From Sepioteuthis lessoniana (Eukaryota; Mollusca; Cephalopoda; Myopsida; Loliginidae), in contig OY757916.1 of assembly GCA_963585895.1 (NCBI GenBank), forward strand, positions 18,841,223 through 18,905,222: 64,000 bases of DNA, read 5' to 3'. The notes below the pieces were generated by a model, which saw nothing but the letters and a program-made list of their open reading frames with translations, did not search any database and had not been told where the DNA came from. A program made the position numbers and the translations under genes. Every line of letters begins with the position of its first letter. The stretch's first letter is position 1. Of the stretch, positions 1 through 9,735 are shown piece by piece.

Positions 1-209
1 ACTCTCTCTCTTACACACACACACACACTCTCTGTCTCTCACTCTCTCTCTCTTACACACACACATACACTCTCTCTCTCTCTCTCACACACACACTCTC
101 TCTTACACACACATACACACACACACACTCTCTCTTACACACACACACACATTGTTTCTCTCTCTCTTACACACACACACACACACTGTCCCTCTCTCTC
201 TCTCTCTGA
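1..209. repeat. mixed (CT)n/(AC)n microsatellite
   Basis: Alternating runs of CT and AC dinucleotides with short interruptions fill the start of the window. It is cut by the window edge, so its full length is unknown. Confidence 0.95.
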
Positions 210-213
210 TCAT

Positions 214-540
214 CTGTCTGTATCACCCATCACACTTGATAAGTCCTCAGGACGGTACCCAGTGTTCCCACAGAGCTTACGAATATAAGTTTTTGCTGTT
301 CGGCGAACACTGGTGTGTCCATGCATAGAAGTCCATAGAAAACGTCGCTTATGAATTCGTCCTTATTTCACCAAGTATGTCTTGCTCACCTTTCCTGGAT
401 GACAAGTAAATGACCAAACAGCTGCTGTTTTGTAGAGTACAGCTTCCAGGAAAGGATTTGTTCAAAATAGCACGCAGCATTATGATGTAGTTCCCAAACT
501 TGGTTTTATAAATAAACTGAAAGGCAACACATCTCATGGA
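214..540 (-). mobile_element. GAT-tail LINE, 3' coding fragment, divergent subfamily
   Basis: On the minus strand the frame reads FGNYIIMLRAILNKS, matching the YTRMLRAILNKSW block seen in the better copies at 15.3, 32.7 and 41.7 kb. The following part is degraded and resembles the fragment at 52.5 kb more than the other copies, so these two may form an older subfamily. Only the C-terminal end of the ORF2-type protein downstream of the reverse transcriptase is represented. The copy is 5'-truncated and its 3' end runs into the microsatellite. Confidence 0.7.
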
Positions 541-559
541 AGAATAGTTATCAGTCCAA

Positions 560-930
560 GATTGTTGAACTTCCTATCGGCAAGCTGACTGTCTTTTACT
601 GGAGTCTGAGAGACGGCAAATTTCCTCAAGTCACCACGACTCTCCAATCTCAGTAATGCTGTAGTCTGGATAGTCTCTGCTCGCCCTCCGATTTCCAACT
701 CTCCCAGACCTCTTATCAATGGTACTTGGGGAGATCGTTCCGAGTGCACCAATAACAATTGGTATCACCGTCATCTTCTTGTTCCAAAGCTTTTTTAGTT
801 CTCTGGCAAGGTGAAGTATTTGTCTTTTTTTTTTTTTTTTTTTTTTTCGTTTTCTTTGATTTTCATTCTGTAGTTCGCCGGACGGCCAAGTTCACTATTC
901 GAGACGTTCTTTTTTTTTTTTTTTTTTGGC
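560..930 (-). mobile_element. REL LINE, C-terminal and 3' fragment
   Basis: The minus strand encodes a degraded form of the block GLGELEIGGRAETIQTTALL followed by a leucine-rich C-terminus. The same block ends the REL LINE copies at 13.5, 23.4 and 27-29 kb. The restriction-like endonuclease core is lost behind two long poly-T runs (about 823-847 and 910-927). SINE-A is inserted or joined immediately to the right. Confidence 0.75.
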
Positions 931-945
931 GGGGGGTAACAATAA

Positions 946-1211
946 TTAGGTACTATTATTGGTCTAATGGGTTGAGTGTTTGCCAATGGCCCGGGAGACC
1001 TAGTTTCAATCCCAGGTCGCGTCATACCAAAGACTTTAAAAATGGTACTTGATACCTCCTTGCTTAACACTCGGTAATATAAGGTACGTATCAAGGGTAA
1101 AGTGGAGCAATCCAGGGAAAGGAGTAGCGCCATCCCTTACAATAGTAGTAGCTATTGAAAAGGAAGCCTTCTGGTCGCCCTCGACTAAAGGGAGACAACT
1201 TTACTTACTTT
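946..1211 (+). mobile_element. SINE-A, full length
   Basis: The tRNA-like head has an A box TGGTCTAATGG at 960-970 and a B box GTTTCAATCCC at 1003-1013. The body carries GGTACTTGATACCTCCTTGC and AAGGTACGTATCAAGGGTAAA. The 3' end is ACTTTACTTACTTT followed by (ATT)n at about 1210-1227. A polymerase III promoter of this type would drive transcription, and a LINE would have supplied reverse transcriptase. The body is about 265 bp. Confidence 0.85.
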
Positions 1212-1990
1212 ATTATTATTATTATTTTTGAAATGAAATATTATTTATTAATCAAAACTACTAATTAGAAGATGTTTTTTAATCAAAAAAAAAATTAACT
1301 AATTTAAACCAGTTTCTAGAAGTTTCTAATTTATTCTCGCACATTCTTGAAGCTTCTTTAGACTTCCAATTCAAATTAATTTAGAATAAAAAGGTAGACA
1401 TTTTTTTTTTACCCATCCACTAAAGATTATACTAGTTACGCCGATAGAAATTCGTTCTGCTGTAATTTCCTACCATGAATCCCAAAGAAATTGTGTTGAA
1501 GGTCAATTTTCCATGTTGAACAGTAGCCGGTTTCGTTAAGAAGTGGAAAAACATTGAATCCATCAAATCGAGAAAAAATTCTGGAGAGCCACAAAAAAAC
1601 TTACAAAATCAATGGTCCGTATCTTTCTACTAAATCTAAAAAAAAAACACTTATGATTTAACAAGCAATAAATGGACAAACGAGATTAAGCAATATTTTC
1701 ACATTAATATCCTTTCATCATCAGTTTGATGTATTCTAATTAAGTTTAGTTATTGATTTAAGATGAAGCTAAAAATGCTGCAATAAAGAAAACATGATTA
1801 CAGTGGGCTCGTCATCATCAAAATTTGTCCATTGAAGACTGGAAAAAACGCCTTATGTACTGATGAGTCAAGCATTTAACTACATTATAGAAATTGTAGA
1901 AAATCGAAGACAAAGTTTGGAAAAAATCTCTGATGAAGATTCAACCAAAAGTAAATTATCTTTTATTAATAATGATGTGGGGATGTTTAG

Positions 1991-2473
1991 GTTTGGTTTG
2001 TTTGTTTAACGGCATATCAACCTTTGTAAGTAAAGTAAAGTTAGCGACCATAGTCGAGGGTGACCCGAAGGCTCCCTTTTCGATAGCTACTACACCAAGG
2101 TGTAGGGGAGGGCGCTACTCCATTCCCAGGATTGCTCCACTTTACTCTTGAACCGTACCTTATAATGCTGAGTGTTAAGCAAGGTGGTATCAAGTACCAT
2201 TTTTAAAGTCTTTGGTATGACTCGACCTGGGATTGAACCCAGGTCTCCCGGGCCATTGGCGAACACTCTAACCGCTGGGCCAATCCCCAGCCCATTCTCC
2301 AAGAAGAACAGTAGTGGTACTATTTAACCCATAGCTGGCAGGATAAAGGGGGTTCATAGCTTTTCCAAGGGTATTTTCCCGAAAATGAACGTAATAGAGC
2401 GACTGGAGTACGAACTCGCGTACTACGATTCCGCAGTCCATCGCTTTAACCATTACACCACGAGGACACATCC
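1991..2473 (-). mobile_element. SINE-B inserted in Tc1 remnant, itself split by SINE-A
   Basis: The insert is flanked by a perfect 14-bp duplication GTGGGGATGTTTAG at 1977-1990 and 2474-2487. In minus orientation it has a tRNA-type head (TGGTGTAATGG A box), the central GGGTTAAATAGTACCACTAC block, and the 3' (AAACC) tail at the left. SINE-A interrupts its 3' hairpin tail. Confidence 0.85.
2028..2291 (-). mobile_element. SINE-A nested inside SINE-B
   Basis: In minus orientation it begins GGGCTGGGGATTGGCCCAG, with A box TGGCCCAGCGG and B box GGGTTCAATCCCAG, and ends with CTTTACTTTACTT. This is the innermost of a three-level nest: Tc1 remnant, then SINE-B, then SINE-A. That order dates SINE-A activity later than this SINE-B insertion. 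Confidence 0.85.
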
Positions 2474-2958
2474 GTGGGGATGTTTAGTTTTAACAAGACG
2501 ATGATCCTTGCTAGATATCTAGTACGGCAAAAAAATTGTTTTCAGTCAAAACTAATGAAAGTGAAGTGATGGCTTCCCAATTCAGCTGATTTAATCCCAA
2601 TTGAGAATCTAAGAGAGATTGTCAAAAGAAAACCCCACTTCATGGCAGACAAACAGTCAACGCAAAACTCTTAACTATAGAAACGATAAAAGTTTGGTCT
2701 AGTCACAAAAATGTCTTTATCATAATCAAATATTGGTTAAATCGATGCCCAGGAGGTTCAACGCATTGCTGAAGGCAATTTTGACAAAAACATTTACACA
2801 TATTCAATTGGAATAAACCATGAATTTTATGTAAAAATCCCTCTTTCCTATTTGTAGGAAATTAAATTACAATATGGTAATTAACTTAATGCTTTTGTAT
2901 AGCCGTAATGAATGAAGGGCCATAATGAAGGAATGGTGAGACCGAAACCCATTCTTTG

Positions 2959-2962
<4 letters not shown>

Positions 2963-3018
<56 letters not shown>
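2963..3018. repeat. (CT)n microsatellite
   Basis: An uninterrupted CT run of about 28 units. In one frame it makes a meaningless Leu-Ser repeat ORF. Confidence 0.97.
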
Positions 3019-3020
<2 letters not shown>

Positions 3021-3470
3021 CAAAAGAATCGAAACTCTAAAAGTAGAAAAGAGACAAAGACATGGAAACGAAGGAAGTGGACACAGACTGGCAGAGGACT
3101 GCTATATTAACCCACAACTTCTTAACCACATATTCAGGGCCCTACTTAGCACTTCGTCTGCTTCTCGGCCGGGGTACGCCAGGAAGGCATTTGCCCCCAC
3201 CCACCCCCTTTGGGCACTTACTGGCCATGACTTTGACTGACCGTGACTCTGTGCCTATCTGTGTATATAAAATTTCCAAACGCCCATGCGTTCCGATTGT
3301 CAACCCTCGTGACCAGCTTCCAGCTGTCAACCCACGCAGCTGCTTACATCTACACATCACTTGTTTTCCGGTAATCACTTTGTTTACACAGATGAAACAT
3401 CCTGTCCCAGAAATCCCTGACTGACGGCTCTATCAAAGGTCAATATGTAAAAAATGACTAAAAGTAATCT
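3019..3470. other. GC-richer unique-looking segment, unassigned
   Basis: The 3080-3425 stretch is clearly GC-richer than its surroundings and has no match elsewhere in the window. It contains TGTATATAAAA near 3262, which could be a TATA box. Overlapping open frames on both strands have no recognisable motif. An LTR or promoter fragment is possible but unsupported. Confidence 0.3.
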
Positions 3471-3604
3471 TTTTTTTAGAAATAATAGTTAATTTTTGGG
3501 ATAATTCTTATTAAAAATAAAATTTTAGAAACTAGGATGAAATTTGACGAAAACTTGCGCACACTACCGTAACTTATTATTGTTTACTAAAGATTATTAT
3601 TATT

Positions 3605-4475
3605 AGTTACTTGAAACTATATAACTGTGTGCAAACAAATGATAATTGTGAAATAGGCATGATTACTTGAAACAATAAAATCATTAGTTTTGAATAGGAA
3701 TACTTGAAACTATATAGCCTAGTCAGATGAGGCTGTAGAATATACCGACTTCTTCTCTGCAGAGGTGTAAGACTCCCCCTACACCTGGATATGATGTTAA
3801 ATAATGTGACGGTGAAGCTCCAGTAAATGCTGGAACTTTGAGGAATGCAAAACACCCCTTCATTGCCATCGCTCCCTGGTTCACTCTGGCTCGGAGTGGT
3901 AGCAATTGATAGGGTCCTATCTATTGGTCAAATAGAACTGTTTTGACACTGAAACTTCGTACAAAAAGATGAATTATACTAAATTGAATTGACTGAAATT
4001 GAGCTGTTTGGTCTTTTAACAGTGTGTAAAGGAATGACTGATGTTTAATTGCATTGTTCGTTATACACAGTGATACTTTGAATCATTTTTTAACTGTGTG
4101 TAAACGAATGAGTAATGTTGAATTGAAGAATTAGTGTTAAATAGCAATACTTGTAACCACTTCTCTGTATGCAAATAAATGATAAATATTGAATAGAATT
4201 ATTTGTGTTAAATGGCAATACTTGAAACAATTTAAGCGTGTGCAAAGAAATGACCTCAGGCTTGTTTAAAATGTTATCACCAAATTTACAAGTTTACAAA
4301 TAATATATATTTGATATATGTATAAAAAGGATTTGGCATTAAATAACCTACAATGGTTGATATGCCATTAAACCAAACCAAACCAAATTATATATACTTA
4401 ATATACGTATGCATAAAGACGATTTGTCCTTAAAAACCTAAAATGGTTGACATGCCATAAAAGCCAAATTATGTA
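3605..4475 (+). mobile_element. family D element with tandem tail
   Basis: The structured head runs from about 3718 (GGCTGTAGAATATACCGAC, then TCTGCAGAGG) to about 3965. It is followed by several divergent units of the family's tandem tail, built around ACTTGAAACYATTTAACTGTGTGCAAAC. Similar units precede the head (3605-3717), as if the element entered an older copy of the same array. Two copies of the 3' hairpin module (GGCATTAAATAACCTACAATGG) with AAACC tails follow at 4330-4475. Confidence 0.75.
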
Positions 4476-4480
4476 TATTT

Positions 4481-4730
4481 AAGTAAGTAAAGTTGGCGAC
4501 CATAGTCGAGGGTAACCCGAAAGCTCCCTTTTCGATAGCTACTACACCAATGTGTAGGGGAGGGCGCTAATCCTTTCCCTAGATTGCTCTACTTTACCCT
4601 TGATCCGTACCTTATAATGCTGAGTGTTAAGCAAGGAGGCATCAAGTACCATTTTTTGAGTCTTTGGTATGACTCGACCTGGGATTGAACCCAGGTCTCC
4701 CGGACCATTGGCGAACACTCTAACCCCTAG
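4481..4730 (-). mobile_element. SINE-A
   Basis: A full-length minus-strand copy. B box GGTTCAATCCCAG lies near 4680-4695 and the TTTACTTACTT tail is at the left edge. It sits between hairpin-tail modules of family D or SINE-B. Confidence 0.85.
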
Positions 4731-4880
4731 GATTTTGCATTAAATAGAGTACAGTGGTTGATATACCACAAAACCAAACCAAACCAAATCATATATATTC
4801 AATGTATATGAATAAAAAGAATTGGGCATAAAATAACCTCGAAGGGTTGATATGCCATAAAACACTAACCAACCATTTTA
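4731..4880 (+). repeat. two hairpin-tail modules
   Basis: Two tandem copies of the TTGGCATTAAATAACCT...GGTTGATATGCC module, each ending in (AAACC)n and an AT-rich spacer. These are the shared 3' ends of SINE-B and family D, here without heads. Confidence 0.7.
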
Positions 4881-5226
4881 GATTATCTATGAGGTAACTA
4901 GCACAATTCCTCGTTATGTCGTCTCAATTTTAGAACCAAGACAGAGAATAACGAAAAGTGGAATTCTTAAGAAGTATCTGTCACAAGAGATCTGAATACT
5001 AAGTTACATATATTTAAGTATGTCTTATATAATCAAACGCAACTTACAGCAAAACAAGAGACATAGAATTCCTTCCAAAACTTTATTGTCATTTTCTTGT
5101 CAGTGATGGATACACGAACCTCTCTTCACAGACATAGTTTTACTTATATCCAAAATTCAGGTGCATAGTAAAAAGAAAGAAACAATTCACAGGATATTAC
5201 TAGGAACACTCCACTAGGTGGGGGGG

Positions 5227-5440
5227 TCTCTTCGTAGCCTAGTGCCTAATATGCTGTTTGTAAACGAGTTCGAACTCCAGTCGCGCTATTACTTTCACTT
5301 TCGGATTAATACCCTCGAGAAAGGTATGTATCTCACTATCCCCGCCAGCAAAATAGAACCGCTTCTGTCCTAAAAGTTTGCCTTTAGCCTTGAATAAACC
5401 ACGAAGGTTGATATGGTATTAAACAAAAAACAGACTAAAC
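5227..5440 (+). mobile_element. SINE-B, degraded
   Basis: The B-box region GAGTTCGAACTCCAG at about 5269 is near perfect. The A box is degraded (TCGTAGCCTAGTG). The middle matches CTTTCGGATTAATACC, and the copy ends with a degenerate hairpin tail before a (TA)n tract. Confidence 0.75.
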
Positions 5441-5441
5441 C

Positions 5442-5470
<29 letters not shown>
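5441..5470. repeat. (TA)n microsatellite
   Basis: An uninterrupted TA tract. Confidence 0.95.
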
Positions 5471-5473
<3 letters not shown>

Positions 5474-5585
5474 AGCTCTTCGAAAGACTTGAGCATTTTG
5501 GTAGCCGATAGGGTATAAAAAATGTAAACAAACGCCTGCTGCTGCTGCTGTTGCTAAATAAATACCTTAAAAATCCCCTTAGCCA

Positions 5586-5726
5586 ACGTCGTCCGCTTGG
5601 TGGCCGAGAGGTCTGAGATTTAGTCTAACGTAAAGTTGGACGGGTTTCAAATCCCGGCTTCGAGCGTCCTGCGTGTCTAGCTACACTGAAGAGTTCCGAT
5701 AGAACGAAACAGTCTGTCTGTGGATG

Positions 5727-5803
<77 letters not shown>
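5586..5803 (+). mobile_element. tRNA-headed SINE carrying a hammerhead ribozyme
   Basis: The head has an A box TGGCCGAGAGG at 5601-5611, exactly the tRNA-Leu/Ser form, and a B box GTTTCAAATCC at 5644-5654. Their spacing of about 43 nt fits a tRNA with a long variable arm. The head is followed at 5675-5728 by a complete type I hammerhead fold and then by a 72-bp (TA)n tract as the tail. The layout recalls the schistosome Sm-alpha elements, which also combine a pol III head with a hammerhead (established knowledge), but the sequence here is different. Transcription by pol III and self-cleavage of the transcript are inferred. No second full copy with the tRNA head is visible in the window. Confidence 0.7.
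5675..5728 (+). ncRNA. type I hammerhead ribozyme
   Basis: The invariant core is complete: CTGAAGA at 5686-5692 and GAAA at 5706-5709. Stem II is GTTC (5693-5696) paired with GAAC (5702-5705). Stem III is ACA (5709-5711) paired with TGT (5715-5717) with a GTC triloop. C17 is at 5718, so cleavage is predicted between 5718 and 5719. Stem I is CTACA (5681-5685) paired with TGTGG (5719-5723), then an internal loop, then GTC (5675-5677) paired with GAC (5726-5728). The very short stem III is typical of retroelement and satellite hammerheads, which often act as dimers. Confidence 0.85.
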
Positions 5804-5808
<5 letters not shown>

Positions 5809-5925
5809 GTTTCCTTCCTATCCATCTATCTCATTTGATCGCTATCAATCTTTCAATCTATCTATCTATCTATCTTATCTAGTTCCAATGTATCTATCTA
5901 TCTATCTATCTCTGTTCCTATCGAT
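5731..5925. repeat. (TA)n then (CTAT)n microsatellites
   Basis: The TA tract runs to about 5803 and is followed by CTAT-rich runs to 5925. The Ile-Tyr open frames on both strands are artefacts of the dinucleotide. Confidence 0.95.
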
Positions 5926-5927
5926 AT

Positions 5928-6160
5928 AGTGATGTAGTGGTTAAACCGACAGACCGCAGAATCGTAGTAAGCGAGTTCGAATTCCAGTCGGGTAATTACA
6001 TTCACTTTCGAACAAATACCTTTGGGAAAGGTATAAACCCTCTTATCCCACCCTCCAGCGTTGGGTTAAGTAGTACCACAGCTATACTTCTAGAAGGACG
6101 GCTTTGGCGTTAAATAACCAACAAAAGTTAATAAGCCACTAAACAGAGAAACTTAAACCC
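5928..6160 (+). mobile_element. SINE-B
   Basis: The A box GTGATGTAGTGG and B box GAGTTCGAATTCCAG mark the tRNA head. The conserved middle ACTTTCGAACAAATACC and GGGTTAAGTAGTACCAC follow. The 3' hairpin module is degraded but present, ending in CACTAAACAGAGAAAC. Confidence 0.85.
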
Positions 6161-6269
6161 AACTCAACATTATTCATTCATTTGTCCACATGTTAAATAC
6201 ATTGCAACAAGATGAAGATCATTTTTTTGAAATTCGCTGATATAAACGTGTTTACAGCCAAAGAGACTA

Positions 6270-6700
6270 TTGGAAGAAAATGAACGTTTCATTCATTTTT
6301 GTCTGGATAAATTCAACTTTAGTCTTCCTACCTTTTCAAAACTACTCATTTTCGGGAAAAATGAACGTTTCACTCATTGTTCATTTTTGTGTGGGTAAAT
6401 ACGGCTTTAGTCTCGATCCTTTTTTTAGTACAGCTCGTATTTTAAAGGAAATTAACGTTTTATTTATTGTTCATTTTTGTCTGGGTAAATACAGCTTTAG
6501 TCTCGATACTTTTTTAAACAGTTCGTATTTTAAAGGAAATTAACTTTTCATATATTGTTCATTTCTGTCTTGGTAAATACATCTTCAGTCTCGATACTTT
6601 TCTTTTAATACAGCTCGTATTTTAAAGGAAATTAACGCTTTGGTAAATACAGCTTCAATCTTGATACTTTTTCAACACACCTCGTATTTTGAAGAAGATT
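6270..6700 (+). repeat. minisatellite, about 88-bp unit, five copies
   Basis: The unit contains GGAAATTAACGTTTTATTTATTG, TTCATTTTTGTCTGGGTAAATAC and CTTTAGTCTCGATACTTTT. Copies diverge by roughly a tenth. The 87-codon open frame starting at 6280 is a readthrough of the repeat, not a gene. Confidence 0.85.
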
Positions 6701-6850
6701 TGTCCTTAAATAACTTAGAATGGTTGATATGCCATAAAACCCAAATCATATATATATATTTAATATATATGTATAAAGAGGATTTGGCATTAAATAACCT
6801 ACAATGGTTTATATACCATAAAACCCAACGAAACAAAACCTTGAAATCAT
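6700..6850 (+). repeat. two tandem hairpin-tail modules
   Basis: Two about 90-bp units of the shared SINE-B/family D tail: AATAACCTAGAATGG or AATAACCTACAATGG with TTTATATACC/TTGATATGCC, each followed by AAACCC and a TATATATA spacer. Confidence 0.75.
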
Positions 6851-7285
6851 ACAACTGTAGCAAATTATTTGTATTGGATAAGAATACTTGATATCATTTA
6901 ACTGGATGCAAAAAATGAATGTTAGGTAACAACTCAAAAATATAAATAGAGATGTACAATCATTGCAAACCCCTAAGTTGTAAGCATATAATAACCCTTG
7001 ATGAGTTGACATGCCGTTAAAATCTAAACTTGTTAAGCATCACTACTCATGCGTCCTACACGTATAGATTCGTGTTTTAATGATTTAAAGAAATGTCATT
7101 CGAGTCGTCGCTTTTGTTTGGTGATTATAGCAGTTTTAAATTTTCCTGGGTTTAAAATTCAATCAAACAAAAAAAATCTTGCTTTATTATTTGATTTTGA
7201 CGTCAAGAATTTTGCGAGCGCAGTTATCTAATACATTCATCTTGCACACAGTTTTACAGTTTCAAGTATTCCAATCAAACACCAA
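6851..7285. other. degenerate family D tail and unassigned DNA
   Basis: Words of the family D tail array (ACTTGATATCATTTAACTGG, and in reverse TGCACACAGTTTTACAGTTTC near 7231) occur at both ends. The middle has no recognisable content. Confidence 0.4.
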
Positions 7286-7289
7286 GTAA

Positions 7290-7433
7290 ATCGGCCAAGT
7301 GAGTAGTGTTTGCCATTGGCCCGGGAGATCAGGGTTCAATTCCTGGTCGTCATACTCCTAGCATAGTACTTGATGCCGCTTGGCATAACACTCAGTATTA
7401 TAAGGCGGGGATTGAGGGTAAAGTGGACCAATC
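7290..7433 (+). mobile_element. SINE-A, 3'-truncated
   Basis: Head and B box (GGGTTCAATTCCTGG) are present. The copy stops in the middle at GTAAAGTGGACCAATCA and joins a SINE-B head directly. Confidence 0.75.
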
Positions 7434-7440
7434 ACTGGCG

Positions 7441-7525
7441 GGGGGGTGTCCTCGTGGTGTAATGGTTAAAGTGATGGACTGCGGAATCGTAGTACGCGAG
7501 TTCGTACTCTAGTCTCTTACCTCTC
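7441..7525 (+). mobile_element. SINE-B head only
   Basis: TGTCCTCGTGGTGTAATGG includes an excellent A box. GCGAGTTCGTACTC is the B box. The rest of the SINE is absent, so this is a tRNA-like head fragment fused to a SINE-A fragment. Confidence 0.75.
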
Positions 7526-8008
7526 TACAAGGAATAAAGTCAGTATTGTGTAAGCCCTGTCGACGGACTGGAAAATATCTTGAGATCAATCTTTTAAAAC
7601 GGGCAAAACCAATCTTATTGGTTGAATGTTATGATACAAAGCACTGTAAAACTAATAACATCTCAGACTATAAATAAAAAATGAAGTCATTTTTAGTTAA
7701 TGGAAGGATGGGATGTCGGAGCTTTAGAGTAAATTTTACATGCATTTTGTGTTCGATTATTTTGTGACTTTTGGGGCTTCTCAAAATAGTGTTTCAGGAA
7801 CCAGCGGCTAAATGTCTCATGAATTAACTAAAAGATTAAAAAATAAAATTTTAAATGCCTTTAATGGCCCTTAAAACCTTCCGGGCTGAAACATTCTGGA
7901 ACAATGGCAGCTTCTTAACTTCAAATATAGAAGTATTTTCGCTACAAATCACTTTCAATGAGATTAAGTTCATACAAAAATAAGAATAATGTAATGAGCC
8001 ATATTTCT
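7526..8008. other. unassigned AT-rich DNA
   Basis: No open frame, repeat or motif recognised. Confidence 0.5.
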
Positions 8009-8504
8009 TAAACTAGTCGATAAATTCACTTACCTAGGAAGCAGCGTCTCATCAACCGAAAAGGACATCGACACGAGGTTAACGAAGGCATGGACAGCTA
8101 TCAATAGGCTATCGATTATATGGAAATCTGACCTGACCGATAAAATGAGACGCAGTTTCTTCCAGGCAGCGGTCGCATCGATACTGCTATATGGATGCAC
8201 TACATGGACGCTAACAAAACGGCTGGAGAAGAAGCTAGACGGCAATTACACAAGAATGCTACGTGCAATCTTAAACAAGTCCTGGCAGCAACACCCCACA
8301 AGACACCAACTGTACGGCCACCTGCCTCCTATCACAAATGGCCGAGCAAAAGCAGGACGACCAACACGAACATACATTCAGCAACTATGTGAGGATACGG
8401 GATGTAGTCCAGAAGACCTGCCAGAGGCGATGAACGATAGGGAAAAGTGGCGAGAGAGGGTCAGGCATATCCGTGCTACCAGCACGACATGATGATGATG
8501 ATGA
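8009..8504 (+). mobile_element. GAT-tail LINE, 3' fragment with in-frame deletion
   Basis: The frame runs from the region KFTYLGSSVSSTEKDIDTRL through MRRSFFQAAVASILLYGC, KKLDGNYTRMLRAILNKSW and RVRHIRATSTT, then the stop and (GAT)n tail at 8491-8504. Compared with the copies at 15.3 and 32.7 kb, about 33 codons ([12 protein letters not shown] to WTPTH) are missing in frame between PPIT and GRAKAGRP. The deletion keeps the 115-codon frame starting at 8145 open. The copy is 5'-truncated. Confidence 0.85.
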
Positions 8505-8559
8505 TTTGTAAGAGAATAGTTAAGTAACCTTTATTCTTATTTTTAAATGAGTTTGATCT

Positions 8560-9305
8560 TAGCACACAACTAAATGGTTTCAAGTATTGCTATCAAATAC
8601 TAATAATTCTACCAATCGAGTATTTCTAGCTGATTTAATAGCAATCATTTGTTTGCACACAGTTAGTCATGTTAAAAATTTGTCTGCATGCAGTTATATG
8701 GTCTCAAGTATTTCTATCGAATACAAATAATTATATTTAATATTAATTGTTTTCACACAGTTAGTTTCAAATATTGTTATTTCACACTAATAATTCTGTT
8801 TCATTTTAACCAGTGGTTTGCACACAGTTAAATGGTTTCAAGTATTGCTATTTCACACTAATAATTGTTTCATTTTAACCAGTGGTTTGCACACAGTTAA
8901 ATGGTTTCGAGTATTGCTATTTCACACTAATAATTGTTTCATTTTAACCAGTGGTTTGCACACAGTTAAATGGTTTCGAGTATTGCTATCTCACACAAAT
9001 ATTTCTAACTAATATTAATCAATAATTTGCACGCAGTTAAATGCTTTCAGATTTTGATATTAAACACTAATAATTATATTTAATATTTATCATTTGTTTG
9101 TACACGGTTAATGGTTTCAACTACAATCAATGGTAGAAAAGTTCAATTTGACCGATTGAAGGTATTGAAACCGATCCATTCCAGGTCAAAGTGGACCTGA
9201 GGGTAATGGCAGTGAAGACTCAACATCAAATGCCCAGGACAAGGGGTAGGAGTCTAATCCCTCTTCGGAAGTACAGTCAGCGTATTCAACAACCTCAGCT
9301 AATAT
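8560..9305 (-). mobile_element. family D, tail array and degraded head
   Basis: The left part is the tandem tail in minus orientation. Three nearly identical 69-bp units lie at about 8740-9010 (GGTTTGCACACAGTTAAATGG, then TCACACTAATAATTG). A degraded head at 9140-9305 (GTGGACCTGAGGGTAATGG, then CAGTCAGCGTATTC) has lost its centre. It lies head-to-head with the plus-strand copy that follows. Confidence 0.7.
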
Positions 9306-9735
9306 GGTATAGTCGGTTTGTCTACAGAATACAACTACTGCATCTCTGTAGAGGGGTAAGACTCCCCCAACGAGAGTCCTGGATATAACAATAAACAATC
9401 TGATGGTGAGGCTCCAGTAATGCTAGAGCTTTGAGGAATGCGGAGTACCCCTTTCCATCGCTCCCAGATCCACTCTAGCCTAGAGTGGTAGCACTTGATA
9501 GGATCCTATCTATGGGTCAAATAGAACTAAACTATGTACTTATGTTAAACTGAATCGCTTGAAATAGGATTGATTTGACATTTAAACTGTGTACTTTAAT
9601 TAAACTGAATTTTTTAATATAGAACTGTTTTTACATTTAACCTGCGTACTTATGCTAAACTGAATTGTTTGAAATAGAACTGTTTATTTGTATCAAAATG
9701 GAGTCGGTATTAAATAACCTCATTCTAATCCATTT
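9306..9735 (+). mobile_element. family D
   Basis: The head reads ACAGAATACAACTACTGC, TCTCTGTAGAGGGGTAAG and CAATCTGATGGTGAGGCTCC. It is followed by two or three units of the tail array (GCTAAACTGAATTGTTTGAA) and a truncated hairpin module. Confidence 0.8.

Larger units (their letters stand above)
1440..2850 (+). pseudogene. old Tc1-like transposase remnant
   Basis: Three pieces of a Tc1-family protein can be read. Near 1455-1640 there is a helix-turn-helix-like part (LNFPxxTVAxFVKKWK-like). Near 1850-1970 the CTDES segment matches the first catalytic aspartate. At 2488-2830 there are QDDDP (second aspartate) and NPIENLRE (third acidic residue). Stops and frameshifts are frequent throughout, so the copy is ancient and inactive. 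A SINE-B that itself contains a SINE-A splits it. Inverted terminal repeats could not be delimited. Confidence 0.6.

Noticed and set aside
5586-5670. A functional tRNA-Leu/Ser gene
   Set aside because: The acceptor stem does not pair and the region continues into a ribozyme and TA tail, so it is a SINE head.
5625-5929. Open frames of Ile-Tyr repeats across TA tracts here and at many other sites
   Set aside because: They are translations of (TA)n on both strands and have no coding signal.
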